Source of the DNA: an uncultured archaeon
GTDB lineage: Archaea > Thermoproteota > EX4484-205 > JAAOZP01
Reading direction: 5' to 3'
Assembly: GCA_938045545.1 (NCBI GenBank)
Contig: CALIBN010000007.1
Span: 80,073 to 144,072 of the forward strand
Length of the DNA stretch: 64,000 bases
Shown here: positions 9,208 to 16,510 of the stretch, piece by piece
How the letters are laid out: every line of letters begins with the position of its first letter
Numbering within the stretch: position 1 is the first letter of the stretch
Notes under the pieces: model-generated
Database searches by the model: none
Told to the model about the DNA's origin: nothing
What the model saw: the letters and a program-made list of their open reading frames with translations, nothing else
Translations under genes and position numbers: made by a program

Positions 9208-9744
9208 CTACCCCCTAATCCTCTTGTTTAACTCTTCTATTTTTCCTGCAGCTTCCTCAAGCACCCTGACTACTTCTGCAAGATCCTCCTTAGTCGCCCT
9301 GCCTCTTGAAAGAATCATGAATTCCCTGAAGGCGGAGAAAAGACGTTTAATAGGATCGTGAAGCCCCCCAAGTCTATCCTCTGGAAACCTGCCGACGAAA
9401 GGAGGCGGTGGAAGTAGGAGAGGGAAGGAAACCATTCTTTCGACGAGCCTTTCCCTTATCTTACCCTTCTCCTCAAGGAGTTTTCTACCCTTGTCAGTCA
9501 ACTCGTAGCGTTTAACCCCTGTCTCATCCCTTGGAAGAGCCTTTATGAACCCTTTTTCATGCAGCCATGTGAGCAGGGGGTAGATTGAGCCTGGGCTCGG
9601 TCTCCAAGCCCCGTGGCTTTCCTCCTCAATCCTATCCATTATTTCAGAGCCGGACATGGGCTTCTCACTCAGCTTTTCTAGAACCAAGTATCTTAGAAGA
9701 CCCTTTGGCGCGTAAGCCATATGCCTCATCCAGTGCCTAAACAT
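9208..9744 (-). CDS. PadR-family transcriptional regulator
   Basis: A 178-residue PadR protein. The winged helix spans about residues 15-95 with the family hallmark 'SPGSIYPLLTWLHEKGFI', followed by a C-terminal helical region for dimerisation. PadR regulators usually repress an exporter or detoxification operon, and often themselves, until a ligand binds. The ATG at 9744 was chosen because a TATA box is centred 27 bases upstream, which predicts a leaderless mRNA. Met6 and Met9 are alternatives. It is the first gene of the six-gene operon running to 3860. A palindrome overlapping its TATA box is a good candidate autoregulatory operator. Confidence 0.9.
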   Translation of the reverse strand: MFRHWMRHMAYAPKGLLRYLVLEKLSEKPMSGSEIMDRIEEESHGAWRPSPGSIYPLLTWLHEKGFIKALPRDETGVKRYELTDKGRKLLEEKGKIRERLVERMVSFPLLLPPPPFVGRFPEDRLGGLHDPIKRLFSAFREFMILSRGRATKEDLAEVVRVLEEAAGKIEELNKRIRG

Positions 9745-9754
9745 GTCGCTGTCG

Positions 9755-9775
9755 ATATCGATAACGATATATAAA
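9755..9775 (-). promoter_or_regulatory. PadR operon promoter with overlapping palindrome
   Basis: Read on the minus strand, TTTATATAT (9775-9767) is centred 27 bases before the ATG at 9744. The inverted repeat ATATCG-ataa-CGATAT occupies 9755-9770 and overlaps the TATA box by four bases. A perfect 10-base palindrome, TCGATATCGA, lies at 9752-9761. A protein bound here would block TBP or polymerase, so this is the likely PadR operator (inference). Confidence 0.55.
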
Positions 9776-9822
9776 CTTTACTGTTCTCCAAATTTATTTC
9801 TTACGAGTAGGCTCACGCTAAA

Positions 9823-9831
9823 GATATAAAC
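9823..9831 (+). promoter_or_regulatory. TATA box of the LarA-like gene
   Basis: GATATAAAC is centred 25 bases before the ATG at 9852, predicting a leaderless transcript. It diverges from the PadR operon promoter about 50 bases away, so PadR binding could influence both. Confidence 0.5.
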
Positions 9832-9851
9832 CCTTAAAACAAATAGTCGCC

Positions 9852-11114
9852 ATGCTAGTTAAGATACCTTTCGGAAAGGGCTTTGAAGAGTGTGAGATTG
9901 AGGATTCCAGGATCCATGCTCATCTCGAGCCATCTTGGCCCACGCCTGGTAACCCTGATTTTTTCATTGAAAACGCTTTATCGAATCCGATAGGGTCTAA
10001 AAGCCTTGATGAGCTTGCCGAGAGTGCGGGCAGGATACTAATTATTACTAGTGATAACACTAGGCCCGTCCCGAGTAAAACTACTCTTCCAAGGCTTATC
10101 TCAAAAATGAAGAAGGCGTCGCCACAGGCTTCTATACGGCTGCTAGTGGCTACCGGGCTACACGAATGGTCTCCCAGTGGAAGCGAGTTGAAAGAGAAGT
10201 TCGGTCAGGCGCTGGACTATTTAGATGAGTTTGTTATTCACTCGGCTAAAAACGTTGGTTCGCTGGTTAACCTCGGCTCGTTGTCAACCGGCAACAGGCT
10301 TTACGTAAACACTCTTTTAAAAGAGGCCGACCTAGTGGTTTCTGAGGGATATATTGAGGGCCACTTCTTCGCAGGCTTCACCGGGGGGCCGAAGAGTGTT
10401 CTCCCCGGCGTTTCAGGGGTTGAGACCATAATGAACAATCACTCTCCGAGAAACATTGATCATCCGAACGCCAGGTGCGGTGTTGCTGAGGGAAACCCTA
10501 TATACGAGGAGATGCTGGAGGCAGCAAACATGGCAAGACTCCGCTTCATTCTGAACGTCGTGTTAGACGGTAGGAAGCGGATGCTTTCAGCCTTCGCAGG
10601 AGACCCGATTGAAGCGCATAGAAGTGGCCGTGTCTTCACTTTAAAATACTGCGGTGTGAAGCCAGTCCCAGGGGATATAGTAATAACTTCAAACGGCGGT
10701 TATCCTCTAGACCGAAACCTCTACCAGCTTGTTAAAGGTATTTCAAACGGTGCCCTGACGGCTAGGGAGGACGGTGTAATCGTGGCGTGCGGCGAATGCG
10801 TAGACGGGGTTGGGCACCAAGGGTTCTACGAGATGCTTGCCTCCTCAAGCAGCCCAGGCGAGTTTCTAAGGAGACTTAGGTCTGGAGAAATATGGAGGGA
10901 GGCGCAATGGGAGGCCCAGGTTTTGGCGAGAGTCTTAGAGAAGTTTCGCGTGATAGTTGTCTCAAGAGGCGTGGATTCGAAAACAGTTGAATCCATGCAT
11001 ATGATGCATGCGAAAAGCCTGAAGGAGGGTTTGGAAATCGCTCTTAGCCTCAAGCCTCTGGGGAGGATAACTCTTCTCCCCGACGGCCCTTCCACAATAC
11101 CTCTTCCACAATAA
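9852..11114 (+). CDS. larA-like: LarA-family nickel-pincer 2-hydroxyacid racemase/epimerase
   Basis: A 420-residue LarA/DUF2088 protein. LarA enzymes use a nickel pincer nucleotide bound to a lysine to racemise or epimerise 2-hydroxy acids by hydride transfer. Key residues can be placed against Lactobacillus LarA: 'SDNTRP' (D68, R71), H104 in 'ATGLHEWS', and H171 and K181 in 'GHFFAGFTGGPKSVLPG'. H197 in 'NNHSP' also fits. K181 matches the pincer-bearing lysine and H197 the nickel ligand, with constant offset. The substrate may be lactate, but homologues act on malate, phenyllactate and sugar acids. The larB/larC/larE cofactor genes are not in this window. A class II aldolase lies convergent downstream and an AOR beyond it. 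Confidence 0.88.
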   Translation: MLVKIPFGKGFEECEIEDSRIHAHLEPSWPTPGNPDFFIENALSNPIGSKSLDELAESAGRILIITSDNTRPVPSKTTLPRLISKMKKASPQASIRLLVATGLHEWSPSGSELKEKFGQALDYLDEFVIHSAKNVGSLVNLGSLSTGNRLYVNTLLKEADLVVSEGYIEGHFFAGFTGGPKSVLPGVSGVETIMNNHSPRNIDHPNARCGVAEGNPIYEEMLEAANMARLRFILNVVLDGRKRMLSAFAGDPIEAHRSGRVFTLKYCGVKPVPGDIVITSNGGYPLDRNLYQLVKGISNGALTAREDGVIVACGECVDGVGHQGFYEMLASSSSPGEFLRRLRSGEIWREAQWEAQVLARVLEKFRVIVVSRGVDSKTVESMHMMHAKSLKEGLEIALSLKPLGRITLLPDGPSTIPLPQ

Positions 11115-11155
11115 GCGGTTAGCAGCATACTGTCTATGCGGATTATCTGCCTACA

Positions 11156-11779
11156 TTACCATCTGGTGAATTCAACCGTCTTATCTCTCTTAGGCGGGAT
11201 GCCGGATGTGTGCACAAGATACCGGATCTGTGAGGAAGCCTCGATCATACAGGTGACGTGGTAAGCCTCTTCCAGGAGCTTAGCCGCGGCGAATGTTCCG
11301 TGACCCCTCACCACAACCCCCTTATAGTGTTTAAGCGCCTCCGAAACCTTTTCCTCAAGCTCCTTGGAGCCGCTCACTTCTTTAACAACAAGCACAGGTA
11401 CTTTTCTAAGCACGTAGTCTCCCTCGGCATCCATCGGAATTATCTCGTCGAAAATCAGTGAGCAGACTATCGAGTAGGGTGGGTGAGCATGTACAACGGC
11501 CAGTGCTGAAGTATTAAGATATATGGCCCTGTGAACCATGGTTTCAGAAGAGCTTAATAGTATGGAACTATCCTCCTCGAAAAGGTCTACTTCAACAATG
11601 TCCTCAGGCCCTATCTCGTCGGCAGCCGCACCCCTCCTTTTAATATACATCTTATCGCCAACCCTAACGCTTATGTTTCCGCTATGGCTAACCATGTAGC
11701 CTTTGTCGAAAAGCTTCTTGCCATACTTGCTTATCTCCTTCCAAACCTCGCTTACACCACTAATGTTCAATTCTCTCAA
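11156..11779 (-). CDS. Class II aldolase / fuculose-phosphate aldolase family
   Basis: A 207-residue zinc aldolase of the AraD/FucA family, of normal length. The family motifs are 'HSGNISVR' (32-39), E79, the zinc ligands H97 and H99 in 'VVHAHPPYS', and H160 in 'VVRGHGTFA'. These correspond to E73, H92, H94 and H155 of FucA. The family cleaves fuculose-1-P or rhamnulose-1-P into DHAP and lactaldehyde, epimerises ribulose-5-P, or decarboxylates related acids. The start is a TTG: no ATG fits the family N-terminus, and a TATA-like AAATATTA lies about 25 bases upstream. It faces LarA convergently. Lactaldehyde formed here could feed AOR-1 and then LarA (inference). Confidence 0.85.
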   Translation of the reverse strand: MRELNISGVSEVWKEISKYGKKLFDKGYMVSHSGNISVRVGDKMYIKRRGAAADEIGPEDIVEVDLFEEDSSILLSSSETMVHRAIYLNTSALAVVHAHPPYSIVCSLIFDEIIPMDAEGDYVLRKVPVLVVKEVSGSKELEEKVSEALKHYKGVVVRGHGTFAAAKLLEEAYHVTCMIEASSQIRYLVHTSGIPPKRDKTVEFTRW

Positions 11780-11849
11780 TTTTCCTTCTCATTAAAAGTA
11801 ATATTTAAAGACTCTGGGCGTTATTACGCAACTCTTTCCCCATCTTGTT

Positions 11850-12160
11850 TGCAATAATCTGCCTGAGCTAGTCTTACTCCTCCTCGATAAAGATGAGGAG
11901 TTCGCTATGCTGGGAGACTAGGGTTATCTGAAATCTTAAAGAGGCTTGATAGGCTTGAAAAACTAGGTTAGGCCGTGGGAGGATCAGAATAAGCTTTGGG
12001 AAGAGGTTAGGAGCATAAGGAGCGAGATCCGATACATGAGAGCCGAGTTAAGAGCTTCGGAAGAGCTGTTGGAAGGACTTTACAACGGCATTCGTGGAAA
12101 TCATCCTGGAAGAGAGGGTTACGCTAGGGCGCGCTCCAATAATCTTCAAACAGCACCAAC
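11850..12160 (+). pseudogene. Decayed DUF3782-like coiled-coil protein gene
   Basis: Three short frames read in order as 'LPELVLLLLDKDEEF', then 'GLSEILKRLDRLEKLG', then 'WEDQNKLWEEVRSIRSEIR' and about 35 further residues. Stops or frameshifts separate them near 11919 and 11970. This is the N-terminal and coiled-coil part of a family common in Thermoproteota (DUF3782-like, often linked to a PD-(D/E)XK nuclease domain). The nuclease part is absent or unrecognisable. With at least two separate lesions and a missing 3' part, it is a dead gene. The family call is from memory of the pattern. Confidence 0.5.
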
Positions 12161-12221
12161 TAAAGGTTTACACTCCCCAACTCCCATGGATTTAAGCATA
12201 GCTATTTTTTAATTTTTTAAT

Positions 12222-12323
12222 TCACATAAAGAATCGTATACGTTGCATTGGAAGCTCATTCATTTTTTTAAAAGAAGCTATCACCTCAGCTTCTGGAAGC
12301 AAGCTTGTTGCCCCTGTAAGCAT
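12222..12323 (-). other. Possible 33-residue ORF downstream of AOR-1
   Basis: An ATG frame begins 24 bases after the AOR-1 stop on the same strand and encodes 33 residues ('MLTGATSLLPEAEVIASFKK...'). The open frame extends upstream into the AOR tail in another phase. It resembles no family I know and could be a chance ORF or a truncated relic. The rest of 12160-12346 holds only T/A-rich sequence (two T-runs at 12205-12219). Confidence 0.15.
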
Positions 12324-12346
12324 GATTTCCAGTTTAACCCTTCTGT

Positions 12347-14125
12347 CTAACCATCCAAGTCCAATTTCTCAATTGTTCTCCTAGTTGGGCGCCCCTCATT
12401 ATCCCATCCTCTTGCCCTATAATACTCGTTAAGCATTAGGTCGAGCTCAACAACCTGCCCCTTTGTTGGTCCATCAGCCAATGGCTCGCTTAGAAGCCTC
12501 TTAGGAAGAGTATCATCCCTCCTGCTAAACCCCTCTCTTATGTTGAAAAGCCTCTCGAGGTTCCATATTCTCTCGCCTACGAGCATGAGGTCTTCAGCCG
12601 TATACTTTACGCCGGTTGCAGCTGAAAGCATCCTTGAGTAGTATTCTTCGTCAAGCCCGTATCCTGTGAACCTGCATGCTACGAGCGTATCCATGGCTGC
12701 GTAAAGGTTCTGCTGGTATATCACTAGGCCGGCCTTGTTGACCGTCGAAAACCTGTCTATCCTCTTCGGAACCCCAAGTATTTCCAAGCCTATCATATAC
12801 GACCTTAGGTGGCAGCCTCCCCTGTTGCTTGTGGCGTATGCTAGCCCCTGCCCCTTCGCTCCCCGGGGGTCGTAGGCGGGCAGCTCCAAGCCTTTAACAT
12901 GCATGGCTGCATCTGGATCCCCGTATTTCTCAGCGAGCCTACGCGAGCCCTCTGCAAGATCGTTTCCGAAGCCCTTCCTGTAAGCGGTTTCCTCAATCAG
13001 CTCCATGATTTTATCCCCGTCGCCCCACTTTACTTCCTCAGGCGTCAAACCCTTCTCGCTAAGCTCCATCGCGCAGGCTATCGTAACGCCTGTTGAAATA
13101 GTGTCCAGCCCAAGGTCGTTGCACAAATTGTTTGCCCTCCAAATCGTCTCAAGGTCCCAAAGCAGGCAGCAGGAGCCAAGTGAGAAGACTGTCTCATACT
13201 CCGGCCCCTCGCCCTCAGCACTGTCTAGACGAGTCCTCCTGCCGCACGAGATCCCGCATCCGAAGCATGCCTTAGGTTTAACAAGCAGCCTCCTGGTTAT
13301 CTCCTCTCCAGCAATATTCCTTGCCTCAGGCACGAAAGTTGCCTGGAAGTTTTTAGCCGGCAGCACGCCAAGCTCGTTCATAAGATTTACTAAAACAGCC
13401 GTCCCAAACCTGGGTAGGGCTTTACTCGTAATAGGGTTCTGGCCGAAAACCCTGTTGCATTCTCTGACTACGAAGAGAAAATTCTCCTTGTCGGCGATTT
13501 CAACTGTCTTGCTTCCTTTTGCGACGATTGCTTTCAGCTTCTTCGAACCCATTACTGCGCCGACCCCGCCTCTCGCAGCAGCCCTGTAGTAGTCGTTCAT
13601 TATTCCCGCTATTCTCACAAGGTTTTCCCCCGCAGGGCCTATGCACGCTACCCTGGCTTCCTTCCCGAACTTTTCAGTCAACATGCTCGTGGCTTCAAAC
13701 ACTCTCATACCCCAGTATTTTTCACCGTCTAGAACCTGAATATCCTTATCATCCATGTATATTATCACCGGGTTTTGAGCTGCTCCCCGGATTACGAGCA
13801 CATCGATGCCGCATGCTTTGAACCTGGTTGCGAAAAATCCTCCCGAGTTTGCGTCGAATATCGTGCCTGTCAACGGGGATTTGGTTGACACGGAGAACCT
13901 GCCTGAAGTCGGCGCAGCCGTTGCCGTAAGCGGGCCGACTGCGAAAACCAGCACGTTATTCTTGCTTAAAGGGTCAACTTCAGGGCCAACGTTGTCGTAG
14001 ACGATTTTAGCTCCTATTCCTCTTCCACCGATAAACCTGAGCTTCTCATCCTCATTCCACGTGCGAAAAGTTATCTTTGAACTAGACAGGTCTACCTCGG
14101 CGATTGATCCCATCCAGCCTGCCAT
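12347..14125 (-). CDS. aor: Aldehyde:ferredoxin oxidoreductase (tungsten), AOR-1
   Basis: A 592-residue AOR, close to the usual size of about 605. AORs oxidise aldehydes to carboxylic acids at a tungsten bis-pterin centre and reduce ferredoxin. The N-terminal 'IGGRGIGAKIVYD' and 'GPLTATAAPTSGRFSV' regions bind the pterins. The [4Fe-4S] ligands are C287, C290 and C294 in 'CFGCGISC' plus C484 in 'DTLVACRF'. No ferredoxin-like partner is adjacent, so free ferredoxin is the likely acceptor. It is divergent from a MoaD-like gene across 97 bases. The TATA box lies about 34 bases before the ATG. Substrate range is not readable; aldehydes from the nearby class II aldolase are candidates. Confidence 0.92.
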   Translation of the reverse strand: MAGWMGSIAEVDLSSSKITFRTWNEDEKLRFIGGRGIGAKIVYDNVGPEVDPLSKNNVLVFAVGPLTATAAPTSGRFSVSTKSPLTGTIFDANSGGFFATRFKACGIDVLVIRGAAQNPVIIYMDDKDIQVLDGEKYWGMRVFEATSMLTEKFGKEARVACIGPAGENLVRIAGIMNDYYRAAARGGVGAVMGSKKLKAIVAKGSKTVEIADKENFLFVVRECNRVFGQNPITSKALPRFGTAVLVNLMNELGVLPAKNFQATFVPEARNIAGEEITRRLLVKPKACFGCGISCGRRTRLDSAEGEGPEYETVFSLGSCCLLWDLETIWRANNLCNDLGLDTISTGVTIACAMELSEKGLTPEEVKWGDGDKIMELIEETAYRKGFGNDLAEGSRRLAEKYGDPDAAMHVKGLELPAYDPRGAKGQGLAYATSNRGGCHLRSYMIGLEILGVPKRIDRFSTVNKAGLVIYQQNLYAAMDTLVACRFTGYGLDEEYYSRMLSAATGVKYTAEDLMLVGERIWNLERLFNIREGFSRRDDTLPKRLLSEPLADGPTKGQVVELDLMLNEYYRARGWDNEGRPTRRTIEKLDLDG

Positions 14126-14222
14126 GTTAAGTGTCGGGAAAGATGTCTTGTAAGTATTTATAAGTGTATTGTAGGAATACTCGGTAAAAACATATAAGCA
14201 TGAGGAGGCTGGAAGAAACGGA
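14126..14222. promoter_or_regulatory. Divergent AOR-1 / MoaD promoter region
   Basis: Two opposed TATA boxes lie in 97 bases: ACTTATAAATAC on the minus strand (14165-14154) for AOR-1, and AACATATAAG on the plus strand (14188-14197) for the MoaD-like gene. Between them is a perfect inverted repeat GTATT-gtagg-AATAC (14166-14180). It is well placed to control both genes. Confidence 0.5.
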
Positions 14223-14465
14223 ATGAAGATTCTGGTTAAGTATTTCGCCTCCTACAGGGAGGCTGTGGGAAAATACGAGGAGGAACTGGAGCTTACACCC
14301 GGCTCAACCGTTAAGGAGGTTCTCGAAGAGATAGTTTCGAAGCATCCTGGAGTTGAGGTTGATAAGGAGGCAATAATTGTCTTAAACCAGAAGATAGTTA
14401 GGGATAATCCGGAAGTTAAAGATGGCGATGTTCTGGCAATTTTCCCGCAGCTGGGTGGCGGGTGA
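14223..14465 (+). CDS. moaD: MoaD/ThiS-family sulfur carrier
   Basis: An 80-residue beta-grasp ubiquitin-like protein ending in Gly-Gly ('FPQLGGG' with one extra Gly). 'DGDVLAIFPQLGGG' is the typical MoaD tail that is adenylated and thiocarboxylated to donate sulfur to molybdopterin. A MoaD divergent from a tungsten AOR is a recurrent archaeal arrangement, so it most likely serves pterin cofactor synthesis for the AORs here. In archaea such proteins can also act as protein modifiers (SAMPs), which cannot be excluded. The final extra Gly would need trimming if a strict C-terminal GG is required. Its transcript is predicted to be leaderless. Confidence 0.85.
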   Translation: MKILVKYFASYREAVGKYEEELELTPGSTVKEVLEEIVSKHPGVEVDKEAIIVLNQKIVRDNPEVKDGDVLAIFPQLGGG

Positions 14466-14558
14466 CAGTTAAGCCTGTTGACGGATGTTAGCCGGAATAA
14501 GCCTCGTGTTTCTATGGAAAGTAAAGTTAAAAAGTGACTGAAAAGAGTTAAGTGGGAA

Positions 14559-15344
14559 ATGAAGTTCTCAGTCCAAGAGAATCTTGTTCCCGGTGCTAAT
14601 TTAGAGGAGAAGCTTAGGAAGCTTGAAAACTATGGTTATGACGGTATTGAGCTTTGGGGGAGACAGGAGCTCGGCGGGGTTCTAAAGAATGTTTTGGATG
14701 CGTTATCCACCACTAGCGTTAAGGTGAGCACTATTTGTTCAGGATACTCGGGAAGCCTGCTTTCTCCAAGAAGAGAAGACAGGGAGGCGGCATTAAAAGG
14801 GATAAAGGAGAGGCTCGAGTGGGCTAATAGGCTTGGTGCGGTAGGGGTTATAACGGTACCGGTCTTTGGGGAGGCAACTGTTCCAGACCTTTCTCCTCTT
14901 TTCAAAGACAAGTTTGAACTGGAGTGGAAGCTGGCTGTAGAAGAATACAGGATTCTTGGGAGGCATGCGAGGGATGTTGGAAGCATAGTGATTGTGGAGC
15001 CGCTTAACAGGTATGAGACTCACTTCCTCAAGACGCTTTCTCAAGCCGCCTCGCTCTGTGAAGAAGTCGGCTTAGACGAGGTGAGAATAATGGCTGACTA
15101 TTTCCACATGAGTATTGAGGAGGTTGACATCGGGTCAAGCCTGAGGAAACATCTTGAAAAGATTGTTCACGTGCACCTTGCTGACAGCAACAGGTTGACG
15201 CCAGGAAGAGGACATACTGATTTCAGTTCTTTGAGGATTCTGAGAGAAGGAGGCTATAAGCATTATCTTACCTTGGAGTGCGGCGTACCCGGCGAGCCTG
15301 ATGAGGAGTTGAGAAGAACGCTAAGCTTCCTTAAATCATTCTGA
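14559..15344 (+). CDS. Sugar isomerase/epimerase, AP-endonuclease-2-like TIM barrel
   Basis: A 261-residue xylose-isomerase-like TIM barrel. The metal-binding residues can be placed against D-tagatose/psicose 3-epimerases: E147 in 'VEPLNRYE', D180 in 'ADYFHM', H206 in 'HVHLADS' and E240 in 'LTLEC'. Both the order and the spacing agree well. Arg217 in 'PGRGHTDF' also fits the family. The likely reaction is ketose C3 epimerisation or a related isomerisation in the cytoplasm; the exact sugar is unknown. The gene lies between MoaD and a URO-D-family gene, 33 bases before the latter, and is probably cotranscribed with it. A decayed relative is at 39053-39843. Confidence 0.82.
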   Translation: MKFSVQENLVPGANLEEKLRKLENYGYDGIELWGRQELGGVLKNVLDALSTTSVKVSTICSGYSGSLLSPRREDREAALKGIKERLEWANRLGAVGVITVPVFGEATVPDLSPLFKDKFELEWKLAVEEYRILGRHARDVGSIVIVEPLNRYETHFLKTLSQAASLCEEVGLDEVRIMADYFHMSIEEVDIGSSLRKHLEKIVHVHLADSNRLTPGRGHTDFSSLRILREGGYKHYLTLECGVPGEPDEELRRTLSFLKSF

Positions 15345-15377
15345 TAAAGTAATCCGGGTTAAGAGGTAAGACAAGAG

Positions 15378-16409
15378 TTGAAGCCTGTTGATCGCGTGCT
15401 CACTACGCTTAATCATGAGGAGCCCGACATGGTTCCCTGCCTCTGGGCTGTTGCAGACGGCCTCAAACAGCTTCAAGAAGCTTTCAGGGCCAGAGAAATG
15501 CCCCAGGATCTTGTGGGCGTAGGAAGCATTCCGGAGACAAGGGTTTTAGAGCAGGGTTCTGAACACAGGCTTTTAGAATCCGTTTTCGGAGACGTGCATC
15601 GCGTCTCTTACAAAGTGTATTATGGTTACAGGGAGTTAGTTAAGCCAGCCGTCTCAAAGCCGGAGGATCTTAATAGGCTTGAAGAACTACGGTTCGAATT
15701 ATCTAGAGAAAATGTTAAGAGGATCAGGGTGAATGTTGAGAAAAACAGTGATCGCTTCACCTTCATAAGTCACGAGAGCCCTTTCGGCTTAGCAGCATAC
15801 TCCTTAAGGGGTTTCAAACAGTTTCTAACAGACATAGTTGTTAACCCGGGTTTCGCCAAAAAGATTCTCAGTTTCGGAGTTAAGGTGCTTATGGAAATGT
15901 CAAGGCAAATAATAGAGGAAACAGGTGTTAATGCTGTCTGGCTTTCAGGCGACCTGGGTGATCGCAACGGCCCATTCGTGTCGCCAAACCTCTACAGGGA
16001 AATTCTAGAGCCATTTGACCGTGAGCTTTGCAGGATCTACCATAAGCTGGGGACCTATGTTTTCATCCACAGTCATGGTAATCTGAACCTTATTCTTGAC
16101 AGGCTGGTTGACGCGGGGTTTGACGGCTTAAACCCTTTGGATGAGGCTGAAAACATGGTTCTCGCTTCTGTGAAGGAGAAATACGGGAGCAAGGTGACCC
16201 TAATACCTCAGCCGTCTACCTATAAATTGGAGAAGATGCCTAGAAGCCTGATAGAGAAATATGTTGCAAACCAGCTTCACGCCGGGGCTCATGGCGGAGG
16301 TTTCATATACTACGGTGTAATAGTTAACATGCCTCTTGAAAACGCTGAGGAATACGTTAAGGCTTTTTTAAAATTGAGGAGTTACCCGTTGCGGTGCTGC
16401 AGGAGGTGA
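15378..16409 (+). CDS. Uroporphyrinogen decarboxylase-family protein
   Basis: A 343-residue URO-D-fold protein. 'GDLGDRNGPFVSP' (191-203) and 'HSHGN' (231-235) are the family active-site loops. The N-terminal 'KPVDRVLTTLNHEEPDMVPC' matches the normal family start, which supports the TTG at 15378. It is not a haem-pathway HemE: it lacks the HemE N-terminal signature and sits in a sugar cluster. Relatives include MtaA/MtbA-type methyltransferases, but the Zn motif His-x-Cys...Cys of those enzymes is absent. The reaction is unknown; methyl transfer or decarboxylation are the options. It follows the epimerase gene by 33 bases. Confidence 0.8.
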   Translation: MKPVDRVLTTLNHEEPDMVPCLWAVADGLKQLQEAFRAREMPQDLVGVGSIPETRVLEQGSEHRLLESVFGDVHRVSYKVYYGYRELVKPAVSKPEDLNRLEELRFELSRENVKRIRVNVEKNSDRFTFISHESPFGLAAYSLRGFKQFLTDIVVNPGFAKKILSFGVKVLMEMSRQIIEETGVNAVWLSGDLGDRNGPFVSPNLYREILEPFDRELCRIYHKLGTYVFIHSHGNLNLILDRLVDAGFDGLNPLDEAENMVLASVKEKYGSKVTLIPQPSTYKLEKMPRSLIEKYVANQLHAGAHGGGFIYYGVIVNMPLENAEEYVKAFLKLRSYPLRCCRR

Positions 16410-16510
16410 GTTGCTGTATATTGTCGTCGGTTAACGGCTCAGCCTCTGCTTTACGCATTTCTAAGCAAAAGGCTTAAAAGATTATCGTGGATTTTTGAAA
16501 CGATGTCTTC

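Noticed and set aside
13005-13589. 194-codon plus-strand frame inside AOR-1
   Set aside because: It lies antisense to a clearly conserved AOR and has no recognisable motifs; its Ser/Pro/Leu-rich composition is typical of a shadow frame.
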